A stretch of 64,000 bases of DNA from Alopecurus myosuroides (taxonomy: Eukaryota; Streptophyta; Magnoliopsida; Poales; Poaceae). Location: assembly GCA_028641055.1 (NCBI GenBank), contig CM054062.1, forward strand, positions 10,691,638-10,755,637, in the 5' to 3' direction. Each line of letters begins with the position of its first letter. Position 1 is the stretch's first letter. The position numbers and the translations under genes were made by a program. The notes beneath the pieces are model-generated. The model was not told the origin of the DNA. It made no database searches and saw nothing but the letters and a program-made list of their open reading frames with translations. Shown one piece after another: positions 22,094 to 33,391 of this stretch.

Positions 22094-22553
22094 ATTTTGG
22101 TTACATGTGTGTTCACTAGGCAAGTTTGGTGGAGATGCTCGAGTCTGCTAAGGCTACAGCTTCCGACACCCATGGAGGCTGATACTCTGGAAAACTGGTG
22201 GCTGTCGGTGAGGGAGAGGTTTAGAGCTAGGCAGAGGAAGTCGATCGACACCTTAGTTACCATTATCACATGGCACATTTGGAAACAACGGAACGCGAGG
22301 GTTTTCGGAAATGACAGTCACATTTGCAATGAGGAGATCCTTGCCTCTCGGATCATTGCAGAGTTGAGAAGTTGGAACGAGGCGGGAGCTGGAGTGGGAG
22401 CCTTACTTCGCGAGTAGTCGCCTAGGTGTGGTGTGGAGTGGAGTGGGTCGGACAGCACTTTGTTGTATGCAACTAGTGCTGTCGACGGTCTTGTATTTTA
22501 ATTCTCTCCTTCTATAAAAATCAGGTATGCAATTGCATACCCTCGAAAAAAAA
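22094..22553 (+). mobile_element. Strongly 5'-truncated LINE (zf-RVT end) with perfect target duplication
   Basis: A perfect 15 bp direct repeat GTCCTCGTGCCGCAC flanks the 460 bp unit (22079-22093 and 22554-22568), and the unit ends in an A run. The coding part reads CVFTRQVWWRCSSLLRL, then ITWHIWKQRNARVFGN and an LASRIIAELRSW tail up to a TAG at 22416. This is the C-terminal zf-RVT end of a different LINE family from the one at 16551. Confidence 0.9.
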
Positions 22554-22568
22554 GTCCTCGTGCCGCAC

Positions 22569-23889
22569 TAGTAGGAGATCGTGGCGCCTACAATAATCTT
22601 GTTCTTCCGCATGGATCGATTAAGAGTCCAGGGTTTCTTTCCCATTTTGAACAAAAAAAATTATTGTCCTTCCTTTTGCGAGGACTTAAGTAGAGACCTT
22701 CTGATCTCTCCACTCGCCAGTCCCTTGGGGTTCAGTCAGAGAGTTACTTTAGAGTTTTATTATTCATATGCCATTGGCTTTTAACTTGATGATGTCAAGA
22801 TACAAATTAAAAAAAAGTCACCGGAGGTGAATTTCTTAAGATCTCAAGTTCATAGAATTTTACTCTAGCTATGTATCTGAGCTGTAAGATTTTCTTAACT
22901 TTCGGATGATAATAAAAGTAGAAGTCTTGAATCAGAAGAACCACAATAATGTACTTCATAACAAAAATGAAGGTCGAGTGGGGTGTGGGAAAGCGGAGAC
23001 CCTTCTGGAGGTTAACTCCATTGTAGTCATACACGAAGGCCTACATGGAGTCATGGTCAAATAAGTCACAACTTCGTCATCAGTAATGTAGATATTACCC
23101 CACACCCATGTTCACTTTAAGCGTTATTGAGATTGTCAAAGTACGGCCATCCTTTCGATCCAATACGATTGTCGGACCACATCAATGATCCAGGTAGAAG
23201 AACTAGCAAAGGAACCGACTTCCGATATTTTGTGACAAAGCAGGGAGTTGAGAGATTGAATGGTAGGAGTGGAAGACAGATATGGCATGTCATCTGCTTG
23301 CACTGCTGGGGTGGAAGAACTACATAATACAGACACAACAATGCAGAGATAGAGACGACTCGTGTTTGTTTTTCTAGATAATAGGCTCGATGTGAGCCCG
23401 ACTTTAAATTAACAAACCCTCAACCGGCCAACAATTACAGAGTACAACCCACGTTGACGACTGAACGATACAAGGGGCTCGATGAGCAGCTTACAGCGCA
23501 ACACACATCACCAAGCACAAATAAGAAAATAAAGCACAACATGCAAATTAGTGGACCGAGATGTGATAGAAAATTAGTTGCATGAATTGAGACACGAGTA
23601 ATTAAACCAATCCTCCGATAGATTCATCTATTGGTGGTCGGTAGAGTACGGGCTTAGTAAGTAGGAGAGATTGATGTAGAGGCGGGGCTTAGTTTCTCCC
23701 ATTTTTTAAAAGTAAGTAGGGAATATGATATTTTCCTCGAGTTTAAATTTCTACTATTTTCAACACATAGATACAGAATATAGACACGGTCAAAATATCA
23801 TTTGGAGACTGCTTAAACGTAGGGAGTAACTAATTCTCAATCGAATGAGAATTAATTTAATTCTTAGCCAGATGATGAGAGCGAATCTT
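22569..23889. other. Unassigned sequence, possible decayed coding on minus strand
   Basis: Two minus-strand frames (22807-23034 and 23117-23341) lie in a row and could be pieces of one decayed gene. One includes a block reading IYITDDEVVTYLTM in a third frame near 23080. No family was identified with confidence. The rest shows no repeat ends I can define. Confidence 0.2.
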
Positions 23890-24110
23890 AGTTGCAACCA
23901 TTCATGATTAGCACGAATCACGAGGTAATTCAACAGTTCAGAATATTTTTCTTGGTTGCAACTCATGACTTCACGAAACAATCCAACGGTTCGGAACATT
24001 TTGCTCAGTTGCAACCCCGTGTGTAACTAAAAATATTCAGCTGCAATCCATGTTACAACTCCGGGCTAGCACGAATCACGATGCAATCCAACGGTTTAAG
24101 AGTCGAATGA
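23890..24110. repeat. Degenerate tandem repeat of about 50-65 bp
   Basis: Roughly four units, each with GTTGCAA(C/T), a CACGAA or CACGAATCACGA block and CAATCCAACGGTT, run head to tail. The array is flanked on both sides by TCGAATGAGAATTA, in direct orientation. Confidence 0.6.
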
Positions 24111-25039
24111 GAATTAGCATAACCGTTAAATGAATTAAACATCATGTCACGAATGCAGTACAACAAAATCCCATGCTAAGGAAAATTCCCAATTGCCACT
24201 AGCTAGGTTACGTCTTTTCAAAGATGCTGGTACATGGCTTTAGCTTTAAAAATGAGCGCGCTTTGGTGGATTGGATAGGACCAGGCATATAAGCCTGGAT
24301 GTTTTGCTTTTGGTAGCCTCTCTGAAATCTAGCGCGACCTGTATTATCCTACCTTGCCTACGTGATCCCATGATTTGATTCGTTACTAGTAGGATCTCGG
24401 CCGTGTGCTCCACGTACTCTGGCTTTCTTTCTTTTCCTCCAACCCATGGTCCTTGATATAAAGAAGAAAGAGGAAGAAGAGGCCAAGAAATGCTCTTTTC
24501 CTCTCTCTGCAACTTTCTTTCTCTTCTTATCTTTTGCTTTTGTCTGTGATCCCCATGTCGCCCACACGCTTTCTTCTTGCTCAAGCCTCTTTGCTAAAAT
24601 CTTTGGGAATCTATCTCGTCCCAAAAGTAGAATAATGGAATTGTGGAGCATCCTCCGACAAGGGAACTGTTGAAATCAACCGCACAAAGCTTGGGCCGTT
24701 ATCGGACAAGTTTGTTGTTACACATGGGCATGCAGCAGCAACAAACTGCTACAGGAAAAATAGACAGGCAAGGAAACCAAACAAGGAAAAATAGACAAGC
24801 AAGGAAATCAAGGAGACGGAATGGGTAGCGATCAGTTGGGGAGCCAAACTGTTCGTGAAATTATCAAATGAAGTGTGGAAAGCAAGTCCTGGATGGAGGC
24901 CGATGGCAAGGATAATTTTGAACCGATTAGGATTTAGGAGTTTAGATGTTGCAGTCTGATGTTGATGGAAAAATCTGCTGTTTTGCTCTGTTAGTGGCTT
25001 GTGTTGTCAGGTTTGAAAAAAATCTGCTGTTCTGCTCGG
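24111..25039. other. Spacer with a short duplication
   Basis: A 31 bp unit GGAAAAATAGACARGCAAGG and following bases is present twice in tandem (24754-24784, 24785-24812). A TATAAAG at about 24458 and a pyrimidine-rich stretch look promoter-like, but no coding region with a recognisable domain follows. Confidence 0.4.
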
Positions 25040-25480
25040 GGATGCCCTACCGGACATATGCCCTCTGACAGGCGGGGCCACCTCGTCATAGACACATAGC
25101 GGCAGAGACCGTAGTCATTTGCCCCCTCACCCTGTCTTGATGTTTCCTCTCCCGAGCGATTTACACCATCACCGCCACCCTTGTCATTGCCAACTCCCCG
25201 TGAGGTTCAGGAGATACCATGGATGCTGGCTTGCCGCCGCTCGCCACCCGTCCCGGTCCTTGTTTTGCGTCGACACAGGACATTCGGCTGGATCTGCCAC
25301 TTCCTCCTTGCCCCCCCCCACCGCGCGCGCGCGCATGTAAGTTGTTCGGGAGTTTGCCAATGCTTCCATTTTATTGATTGTCGATTCGTTGCCTTAGTTT
25401 CATTGCTTCATTGTTGTCCAATAGGCTATGGGTAGCGATGATCAGATCATATTTTGCCAAATGTTGGTAGAGGATGCCTC
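25040..25480 (+). pseudogene. Third Harbinger fragment: 5' part of a transposase gene
   Basis: Sequence from about 25040 aligns with the 5' region of element B (3400-3850): the CTACCGGACAT and GACAGGCGGGG blocks, a CCTTGTCATTGCCAAC-type leader, then a probable intron with donor GTAAGTT near 25337 and an acceptor TAG just before GCTATG at 25428. The coding start MGSDDQIIFCQMLVEDAS matches element B's MDSDDEIMFCQLMEEE. The homology stops at about 25480, where the Copia-2 LTR begins. The left terminal inverted repeat is missing, so the copy is cut at both ends. Confidence 0.7.
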
Positions 25481-26221
25481 TGAAAGTACGGTATAGTCAA
25501 CTACAGGGGGGTGTAAATAGGTGACTCACATTTTTTCTTCTTTTCCTTTTTAGTTTGGACTAAACAAGTAAACACAAGGTTATTTACATGTGCAACTAGG
25601 TGAACAACCTATATGATACGAAACAAATTACGTAACGGTAACAATATGTAAAGCATAAGATAAACCACAAGTGTAAACAAGAGACAAGGATATGATTCCC
25701 TAGTTCCTTCCCAAGTGAAGTACGTCTACGTTGGAGAGGCGTGGAGTCACCTAGGCACTCCAATAGCACGGATGTGCACACCTTGTTCTCCTTGAGCTTC
25801 TCCGGTGAGGGAGATTCTCGTTTCCACTATGGGGCCGACTTGAAGGCATTGACCAAACCTTTACACAAGGTTCTACTCCACAAGAAAGATGAAGTCTCTC
25901 AACAATCCGAAACTTCTTGAATCAAGGTGTAAGCTACAAGCACTAGGGTTTTCTCTAGGGTTACAAGGAACCCAAGAGCTCTCAAGATCCGGGAGGATTA
26001 AGTGGGTGGATTTATAATTTCTTTGGTGGAATCACGGATCTAGGTCTCCTCTAGCTCTCCTTAAAGAATCGGAGTGTTTGGGTGGTTGGAGAGGGAGATC
26101 CAGGAGTTGAAGCTCGCATTAATGTCAAGGAGAGAGAGTGTAAAGCTTGAAGCTTTGGGAAGAAGAGGGAGGGAATTAAATACCCCTTCCCAAATTTGGT
26201 CGTTGCCCACTTACCCGCACC

Positions 26222-26640
26222 AGAGGTAGTACCGATGTTACCACCGGTACTACCGGTGCAACAAGTGTCCCTGAGCTAGAATGGCTCTTTTCCCTGCGCG
26301 CCTGGTTCCGCATCACCGGAGGTGCCGGTGGAAACAGCGGTATTACTGCCCACCGGTACTACCGGTGAGCTCCGCCGCTGCCTCCGCTAGGTACCAACAG
26401 AACACCTGTTTGGCGGTACCACCACCGGTGGTGGACAACCCCTGGAAGCTTGGGGAAGTGCCGGAGGTACTGGTGGTACCAGAGGTACAACCGCCCACCG
26501 GTACTACCGGTGACCTCCGCTGTAACGTAGATTTAGCGGAGGTAGCACCGGTATCACCACCGGAGGCTCCCTGCCAGGAGATGCGCTGGAGAGTATCAAG
26601 GGACGATACTACGGGTGGTTTCACCGGTACTACCGCCACC
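26222..26640. repeat. CACCGGTACTACCGGTG palindrome cluster in the Copia-2 LTR
   Basis: The near-palindrome CACCGGTACTACCGGTG occurs three times (about 26241, 26358 and 26497), with many related ACCGGT, CCGGAGGT and GGTACC blocks between. A smaller, similar cluster occurs inside the element at 30570-30735. Confidence 0.75.
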
Positions 26641-26704
26641 TGGAAAAAATGCTGGCCAACCTTATGCTTTGAGATCTCTGCCAATGGAAAAACGCCACGA
26701 TGCT

Positions 26705-28072
26705 TGATACGTCTAAAAACGTATCTCCTTTTCTGAACACCTTTGCTGTTGTTTTCTTCTAAATTTGTGAATTTTGGATACAACTAACACGGACTAATGC
26801 TGTTTTCAGCAGAATTACCCCGGTGTATCGTTTTTGTGCGGAAAATAAAATTTCAGGAAAATGCCCATAAAAAGTCCCAACGCTCCTATTTTACCCGAAG
26901 ACCCTTGGAGCCAGAAGAAGAGCAAGAGGAGGGCAAGGAGGGGCCCACGCCATAGGGTGGCGCGGCCCCCCTTGGCCGTGCCACCAGGTGGTGTGGCTGC
27001 CTCGGGCACCCCCTCGGCCTCCCCTTTTGACTACATAACCCCTGTGACCTAAAAACCGAGGGGGGAGGGTTGTCATATTCGAGACAGAAACACCAGAGCG
27101 CCGCCGCCACCTCGAAACTCAATTCGGGGATCAGAAGTTTCTGTTCTGGCACCCTGCCGGGACGGGGATTCGAAAAAGATCATCGCCGCCACTTCTCCAT
27201 CAACCATCCATGATTCCCCCATCCATGTGTGAGTAATCCACGCTGTGGGCTGAGAGGGATGGTACGGATTGGATGAGATCGTTCATGTAATAATGCCAGA
27301 TTGTTAGGGCATGGTGCCTAGTATTCATTGTTAGTGTTATATATCGTTGTTGCAGCTTGTTATGCTTAATGTTTGTCACTAGGGTCCGAGTGCCATGATC
27401 TAAGATTGAACATGTTATTGTTTCAAGAGGATAATTATGTTTATGATCTTACCTGCAAGTTATTTACACATATTGTTGTCCGAAACCTGAGGCCGCAAAG
27501 TGACAACAATTGGGATAACCGGAGGGGATGGCTATGATGTGAGGATCACATGTGTTCACGGAGTGTTAATGCTTTGCTCCAGTGCTATATTAAAAGGAGC
27601 ACCTTAATTACAAGTAGTTTCCCTTGAGGCCCTGGTGCAAACGGGTTGGTAGGATAGAAGATGTTGTGCAAGTTTCTCTTTGCGAGCACGTACGACTAAA
27701 TTGGAACACATGCCTATGGTTTGCCTAGTACTTGGATGCTTATTATTATCTATCTGCAATGCCCATGTTTTGATTATTATATGAATTATCTTATCCATGG
27801 AACGCCCGTTCATCCGTCCCTATGCCCACAATACTTTAATCTTGCTGTTTCCCACAATTGCTACCGTCGATACTATTTTACTCCTGCTACTGATATAATT
27901 TTTTTACCACTGACAAACTGTTGCGAGCTAGTCGACTTTCAGGTGCAGCTGAACTGACAACTCATATGTTAAGGCTTATAAATATTCTTTGTCTCCCCTT
28001 GTGTCGGATCAATAAATTTGAGTTTTACTTCCCTCGAAGACTGTTGCGATCCCCTATACTTGTGGGTCATCA
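26705..28072 (+). repeat. Solo LTR (1368 bp) of the element II family
   Basis: Starts TGATACGTCTAAAAACGTATC, ends TTGTGGGTCATCA, and is flanked by a perfect target duplication ATGCT (26700-26704 and 28073-28077). It aligns along its length with the LTRs of Gypsy element II (41072-42457), including the GC-rich hairpin (26939-26998), a GCACCCTGCCGGGAC block and an AATAAA near 28010. No internal sequence remains, so it arose by LTR-LTR recombination. Confidence 0.9.
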
Positions 28073-28205
28073 ATGCTCCTAAGGGTGCTTATAGGGAATA
28101 CGGGGCACCGTACGAGTGTTGCAAACAGACCCTGCATATACTCCATTAAAGATTAGTCCTCTAATTGTGTTTTCATCAATTATCAAAACGGAAGATGACC
28201 GATCA

Positions 28206-28220
28206 ATCTTCCCCTTTTTG
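28206..28220 (-). promoter_or_regulatory. Copia-2 polypurine tract
   Basis: On the minus strand CCAAAAAGGGGAAGAT lies directly before the TGATCGG that opens the 3' LTR. This is the expected place and composition for the plus-strand primer. Confidence 0.65.
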
Positions 28221-28549
28221 GTAATTGATGACAACACAAAAATTTGCAACACGGAGTCTAAACAACATGAACAGAGCCCCCTAGAGTTATGCTCCCTTCA
28301 TGGTAAATGGACCAAGCAAGATATAGGATAGAAATAAAACAACATCTTTCTCACAAACACAAAAGAGAACCAAAGGAGTACGCAAGATAATTAAAACGAG
28401 GTTCACATGTCTTACACCATGCATAACTAAAGGTTCACAAATAGCTACATAACACAACCATTTCACAAGCTTAGAATAGACAACACGACAACGAAGCTTG
28501 TGAAAACTCATGCAAATACCCAAACGCATCCTCAATAGATATATGCCCC

Positions 28550-30378
28550 CCTTTGGCATCAAGATACCAAAAAGGAGAGAGGTCGATGCTAACGTCCCAA
28601 GGCTCAATCGGAGAGGTTGTCCATGCTTGTAGGATGGGCACAGTGACGAGAGCTAGTGACTTCTTCTCTGTCTTCCTCATCGGACCAAGTGATAATCTAC
28701 CCCTTCGAGTCCCTAGCTTCCCACCTTCCCCAAGTGGTGATGCCACCCTGAATAGGAGACTCGACCATCTCACCGGCATCACGACGAAGCTGCCTAGTGG
28801 CCTGATCAGCTCTGCGGTGCTTGAGATCCTTGTCATAGTGCACTTTCCACTGATGCCGCTCAATCTTCTTGTTCACACGGAATACTTTCTTAAGAGCACA
28901 AGCCATCCACTTAAACACACCGTCAGAAGGAGGAGGAGGAGAGGGCCCGACTTCATCTTCTTCATCGATCACAACCCTAGGCTTTGCCTTGCCCTTGCAA
29001 CTAGTTGGAGTGGGGTGCTCAACGGGCTCGATGTGATCTTTGATAAGAAGCCCTTCTCCTTGTGAGAGACCCACAAAGAGTCATCAATGGGATTCTCCAG
29101 GTGCTTGGCATCCCAAGCATGCAAGATGATCGTCATTATAAGAGGGCCATAACAAGCATTCTTCTTGACCACAATGGCAGAGCACATCTCATTCCATATG
29201 AAATCCATCACATCGAGTTTTTGGGTTAAACCTTGGAGCCGCTTCTCATGAGTAAGGAGCATTAGATTATTGAGATAGCCTTGGATTCCGTCGACATTGC
29301 CAACCTTGGGGTTGATGGTTTCTCGATAGATGCGAAGCATGATGTCATAGGTGTGGCAGAGTCCCTTGGAAACCCTACGACATACTTCTTCCATGAGTAA
29401 AGAGGTGTGATTTGGTCCTTGTTGATAGTATTGCCGGCGGAATGAACTCGAAACCACTCTCGATCATACTCCGGGCCACCACCAAATTGACCATGACCCA
29501 GATAGCCAAGAATATCCCCACTTCTCCCCACTTAGAGTATACTGCTCACCCTTGATCATCCATATGATATGACGCCTGGTCTCGTTGCCAATGTGAACGG
29601 TAGCTAGAAACTCACACACAAGCCCTTCATCATAATCCTGCTACAGCTTTATTATAGGATGAAGGCTAAAGGCATAAAAAAATGGCAAGGGATTCTCCAA
29701 AATAGTCCGAGTTTCTCTCCATATGGTCAAGGCAAATGGCGTGCTGAGTGGCCACATTGTCTTTAGCTTTCCTCATGAGAATCTCCTCATATATTTGAGC
29801 TTGAAAAACTGTGTGGAAATGGGTATCCCGCCCTCGAAACTGAGGCATCAAGCGGCTCCGCTCAATGACATAAGGGTTCTCATGGCAAGTGGCAAGGAAT
29901 ACCGAGTCAGACACTTGAGATGCGGTCTTCTCCTTTCCGGGAAGGGTCTTCTCAGGAGCAGGAAATCTTGTCTTGCACTTGGGTTGGGATGGATCAAGTG
30001 TTTCTTCAATCTCATCAACTCTCTGTGCCTTTGGACCCGCCTTCTTCATGGTACGATCTCCCCTTGAGCCACTAGCATCTGAGAATGAAAGTAGGAGGAA
30101 AATCATAAAGAAGAGAAGATGCCTAAGGTTTTATGAGCACAAATCAAAGGAATTAAGAAAAGTGAGTAGTAGGAAAAATCATCAACGAATAGGGGCCCAT
30201 GAGCATGGAGCCATCCTAAAAATCGACGAAGATTCTTCCTACTAGTCGCAATCAAAATTGCTAGGGTTGGTACAAGATGAATATCAACCTCATCACGAAA
30301 ACGAAGAACATGGTGCCCTAGTACATCTCCATCTGTCAACGAGGTGTGTGAGAGAGGGAACAACATACCCGGGTCCAT
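28550..30378 (-). pseudogene. Copia-2 extra ORF after pol (envelope position), with a probable intron
   Basis: An ORF between pol and the 3' LTR. The ATG at 30378 starts exon 1 (ATGGACCCGG), followed by GTATGT at 30368. A CAG ends at 30079, and exon 2 continues in the same frame (MDPDASGSRGDRTMKKAG). Without splicing the first ATG frame stops at 30103. Exon 2 is open to a stop near 29666 and reads EIEETLDPSQPK and later QHAICLDHMERNSDYFG. After a frame change a block reading FLATVHIGNETRRHIIWMIK follows (about 29580-29640), then further frames to 29065, 28697 (basic region KKVFRVNKKIERHQWKVHYD) and about 28550. The FLATV...WMIKG block resembles the ORF carried by many plant Athila-type and related elements. 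The function is unknown. No signal peptide or clear membrane segment was seen. Confidence 0.6.
30079..30368 (-). other. Predicted intron in the Copia-2 extra ORF
   Basis: Donor GTATGT and acceptor TTCTCAG on the minus strand bound 290 bp. Splicing joins codon G|AT and keeps the downstream frame open, whereas reading through meets a stop. The pyrimidine-rich acceptor context (TTTCATTCTCAG) is good. Confidence 0.55.
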
Positions 30379-30569
30379 GGCGCAGATCGAAGGAAGAAGA
30401 GGATGCACGAAGTCCCCCGCGGGAAGGAGGAGGCCTCCCGGCGAAGGAGAAGATGGGGGTGGCAGCGGTTCTTGTGGGGGAGGGTTAGGGCGAGTGGGGG
30501 AAAGCGAGATCTATTAGATCCCTTTCCCCCGGTCGGCCTAGATATCCCCACGACAAAACCGCAGCGAGC

Positions 30570-30735
30570 GATACTACCGGTGGTAACACGGCTACTGACG
30601 CGCACTGTACTAACGGGGAAACACGATACTGGCCCATTGGGCGATAATACGCACCAGCAGTAGTACCGGTGAAGCACCGGTAGTACTGGCACCAGAGCAG
30701 AGGTACCGGTGTTTCCACCGGAGGTACCGCTGGAC
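30570..30735. repeat. Internal ACCGGT repeat cluster upstream of the extra ORF
   Basis: ACCGGTG, CACCGGTAGTACTGG and CCACCGGAGGTACC blocks recur, resembling the cluster in this element's own LTR. In the minus-strand order it lies between RNase H and the extra ORF, about 190 bp before its ATG. A C-rich leader (30400-30500) follows. Confidence 0.6.
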
Positions 30736-31149
30736 CCAGTTTCTGCGCGCAGAGAGCAAAAAATGAGGGCATCAAGATAGAGACTGGCTTTTTAGGAGAG
30801 TTGGCTTGGGATTGGAAAAAGTAGCTATCATACGAGATACGAGAATACACGCAAGTTTTCAATATGCAAAAAGGAAAACCGAAACTTGTGCAATTCTCCG
30901 AGGAAGGAAAGGATATGCAAATGAAAGAAAGAGAAGAAACTCCTCATAAGAGGAGGTCGGTGTCCGTAGCCACCATGTTTGAGTGTGTGCCTTGGCGCCG
31001 CGAAGCTATATCTTGGGCACAAAAGAACTACTCAACATTGAAGCACAATAGTCACAAAAATACTAGATATGCAATGAAGATTTAATTTACGCATATTAAA
31101 AGGAGTGTTCACTCATGAGTTGAGTGACACTCCCCCTATGTCCATGCCT

Positions 31150-31690
31150 ACATCCAAACCTAACAACATGCATAATGAAGGTACTTATGCAAGGTATCAA
31201 GTGAAGTTAGATGAATCGATGACATTTAGTTCATTCCTCAAAGTTCGAAATCTTGGTTCATCAAGGGCCTTCTTGAAGATATCCGCAAGTTGATCCTTGG
31301 TTGACACATATGAGAGATCAATATCACCCTTCTCAACATGATCCCGAATAAAATGATGACGAATATCGATGTGCTTTGTCTTGGACTGGAGAACGGGGTT
31401 GTAGGCAATCTTGATAGCACTATCATTGTCTCATAGAAGAGGCACTTTGTCAAAATTGGCACCATAATCCCTCAAGGTTTATCTCATCCAAAGAAATTGA
31501 GCAGAACAAGTTTCCAGGGAGATGTACTCGGCCTCGGTGGTGGAGAGATCCATGCAATTTTTCTTCTTCGAAGACCAACACGCCAAGGAGTGCCCAAGGA
31601 ATTGGCAACCCCCAGATGTGTACTTCCTATCTGTCTTATCTCCTGCATAATCCGCATCCGAATAACAAATGAGCTGAAAGCTTGAACCCT
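31150..31690 (-). pseudogene. Copia-2 RNase H, frame-broken
   Basis: RNase H degrades the RNA strand during reverse transcription. Minus-strand reading shows DADYAGDKTDRKYTSG near 31640, then SLACWSSKKKNCMDLSTTEA with AEYISLE, then DNDSAIKIAYNPVLQ, the HIDIRHHFIRDHVEKG block and DQLADIFKKAL near 31270. This is the standard Copia RNase H series. At least two stops interrupt it. Confidence 0.8.
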
Positions 31691-31826
31691 TGGGATACCA
31701 AATACCAAAGTTTAGGGTATGAACTAAATATAGAAAGATTCGTTAAACCGCTTCAAAAGAAAAGAGCCAATCATGGAGTTGTATACCTTGTGATCTACCT
31801 CTTTACCACCCGGATCGGCTTTCAAG

Positions 31827-32800
31827 TCAAGGGTTGTGGACATCAGAGTCTTCATAGGCTAGCTTGGCATCATGCATATTGAACCGCATGTCTTGGGTAT
31901 ATTTAGCTTTCTTGATGAAGGTTCCTTCGGGATATTGCTTGATCTCAAAGCCAAGGAAGTACTCCAATTCTCCCATCATGGACATCCCAAACCTATCGGT
32001 CATAAGCTTGCAAAATTCTTCATTGAACTTGGTGCTAGTAGGCCCAAAAATGATGTCATCCACATAGAGTTGGCATATGAACAAGTCACCTCTAACCAAC
32101 TTAGTACAGAGGGTGGGATCGATTAAACCAACATTAAACCCGCGATCCACTAGAAACTCTTTAATGTGCTCGTACCACGCACGTGGAGCTTGTTTAAGTC
32201 CATAGAGCACCTTATCGAGTTTATAGACGTGATCAAGGTGGTTGGGATCTTCGAAACCCGGAGGTTGCTTTACATATACTAACTCATTAATGGGACCATT
32301 TAGGAAAGCAATTTTCACATCCATTTGTTGTAAATTGAAATTATGATGAGATGCATATGCAAGCAAGATATGAATGGATTCAAGACGAGCTACGGAGGCA
32401 AAGGTTTCACCGAAATCAACACCTTCGACTTGAGAGAAACCTCGAGCCACCAATCTCGCCTTGTTGCGAATGACTATGCCATCTTTGTCTTGCTTGTTCT
32501 TGAACACCCACTTGGTTCCAATAACAATCTTTCAATCCTTGGGTCTTGGCACAAACTTCCATACTTTGTTGCGCTCGAAGTTGTTGAGTTCATCATGCAT
32601 GTATTCAAGACAATCTTGGTATTCGAGTGCTTCATATACTTTCTTGGGCTCAATTGAAGAGAAAAAATCATGAGCTTTGCTAAAATCCACCAATTACCTT
32701 CTAGTAACAACCCTTCCTTGAACTTAACCAAGAATCTTGTCCTCCGTGTGACCCGCACGATCAAGATTTTCTAGCCTTCTCATTGCTCTACGAGCTAGCA
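31827..32800 (-). pseudogene. Copia-2 reverse transcriptase
   Basis: The best frame (31827-32507, minus) has the full Copia RVT_2 series: [32 protein letters not shown] (first catalytic aspartate), [21 protein letters not shown], then [10 protein letters not shown] with the catalytic YVDD at residues 148-151 of that frame (about 32055-32066), and YFLGFEI. Upstream the domain continues through a TGA near 32530 (TKWVFKNK follows it). The core is uninterrupted over 226 codons, so it decayed later or more slowly than the neighbouring RNase H. The stop upstream and the damage elsewhere rule out an active polyprotein. Confidence 0.9.
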
Positions 32801-33055
32801 TCTCCTACAAAGTTTCCTTGGATATAGCTTGAGCATCACCTTCTTCATCAGATTAATGTCCATCTTGAACTTGGCGTGGATCATCAATGGGTGAAGGATT
32901 ACCACTTGGTTGAGCTCTCTCAGCAATGGGAGGATCTTGATCTTGGCCTTGTTCATTAGCTTGAGGGATTGGTGCATCTTGTTTGGTAGCTTGTGCATCA
33001 ATGGGTGTAGTCCATGGATCCACTTGAGTAGAGCATATTCCTTCTCCCTCCATCA

Positions 33056-33391
33056 TCCGGTAACCCTCAACAGGGATTATTTCACCAATCCCAATTCTTC
33101 TTATGACGACGGGAGGAATTGCATCTCCAACAACACCATGATCTATGCGCCCCCTTGGGAGCCATTATCCTCATCAAACACCACGTCTATAGCTTCCCTA
33201 ACTTGTCCGGTGGACTTGTTGTGGACTCTATAGGCGTGAGCATTTGTGTCATATCCAAAAAAGATACCCTATAAGATTTGGTCTCTAATTTTCACAAGCG
33301 TTTACCTTTCTTAAGAATGAAGCATTTGCAACGAAAGACCTTGGAGTAAGATACATCCAGCTTATTTCCCGCGAGAATCTCATAGGGGGTC
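33056..33391 (-). pseudogene. Copia-2 integrase C-terminal part / pol linker
   Basis: Minus-strand reading from 33386 gives PYEILAGNK, then a stretch with GYDTNAHAYRVHNKSTGQVR and VVFDEDNGSQ, the usual Copia linker between integrase and reverse transcriptase. The reading starts at the target site of Gypsy element I. The integrase reading at 59300 ends just where this begins, so the two halves belong to one gene. A 33056-32795 frame continues into a Pro/Gln-rich linker. Confidence 0.75.

Larger units (their letters stand above)
25481..28205 (-). repeat. Copia-2 3' LTR, interrupted by a solo LTR
   Basis: The inner edge is clear: the LTR ends CA at 28205, next to the polypurine-tract complement. 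The outer edge is proposed at TGAAAGTACGG (25481), where Harbinger homology stops; the preceding GCCTC could be the target duplication, but its partner is not in the window. Removing the solo LTR leaves about 1350 bp. The LTR contains a cluster of CACCGGTACTACCGGTG-type palindromic repeats at 26222-26640. Confidence 0.6.

Noticed and set aside
23890..24110. CRISPR-like array
   Set aside because: Units are diverged and contiguous with no unique spacers, and the genome is a plant nuclear one.
24446..24673. 75-codon frame after a TATAAAG box that looks like a small secreted protein
   Set aside because: The hydrophobic stretch comes from a pyrimidine-rich tract; no mature domain, and competing frames exist on the other strand.
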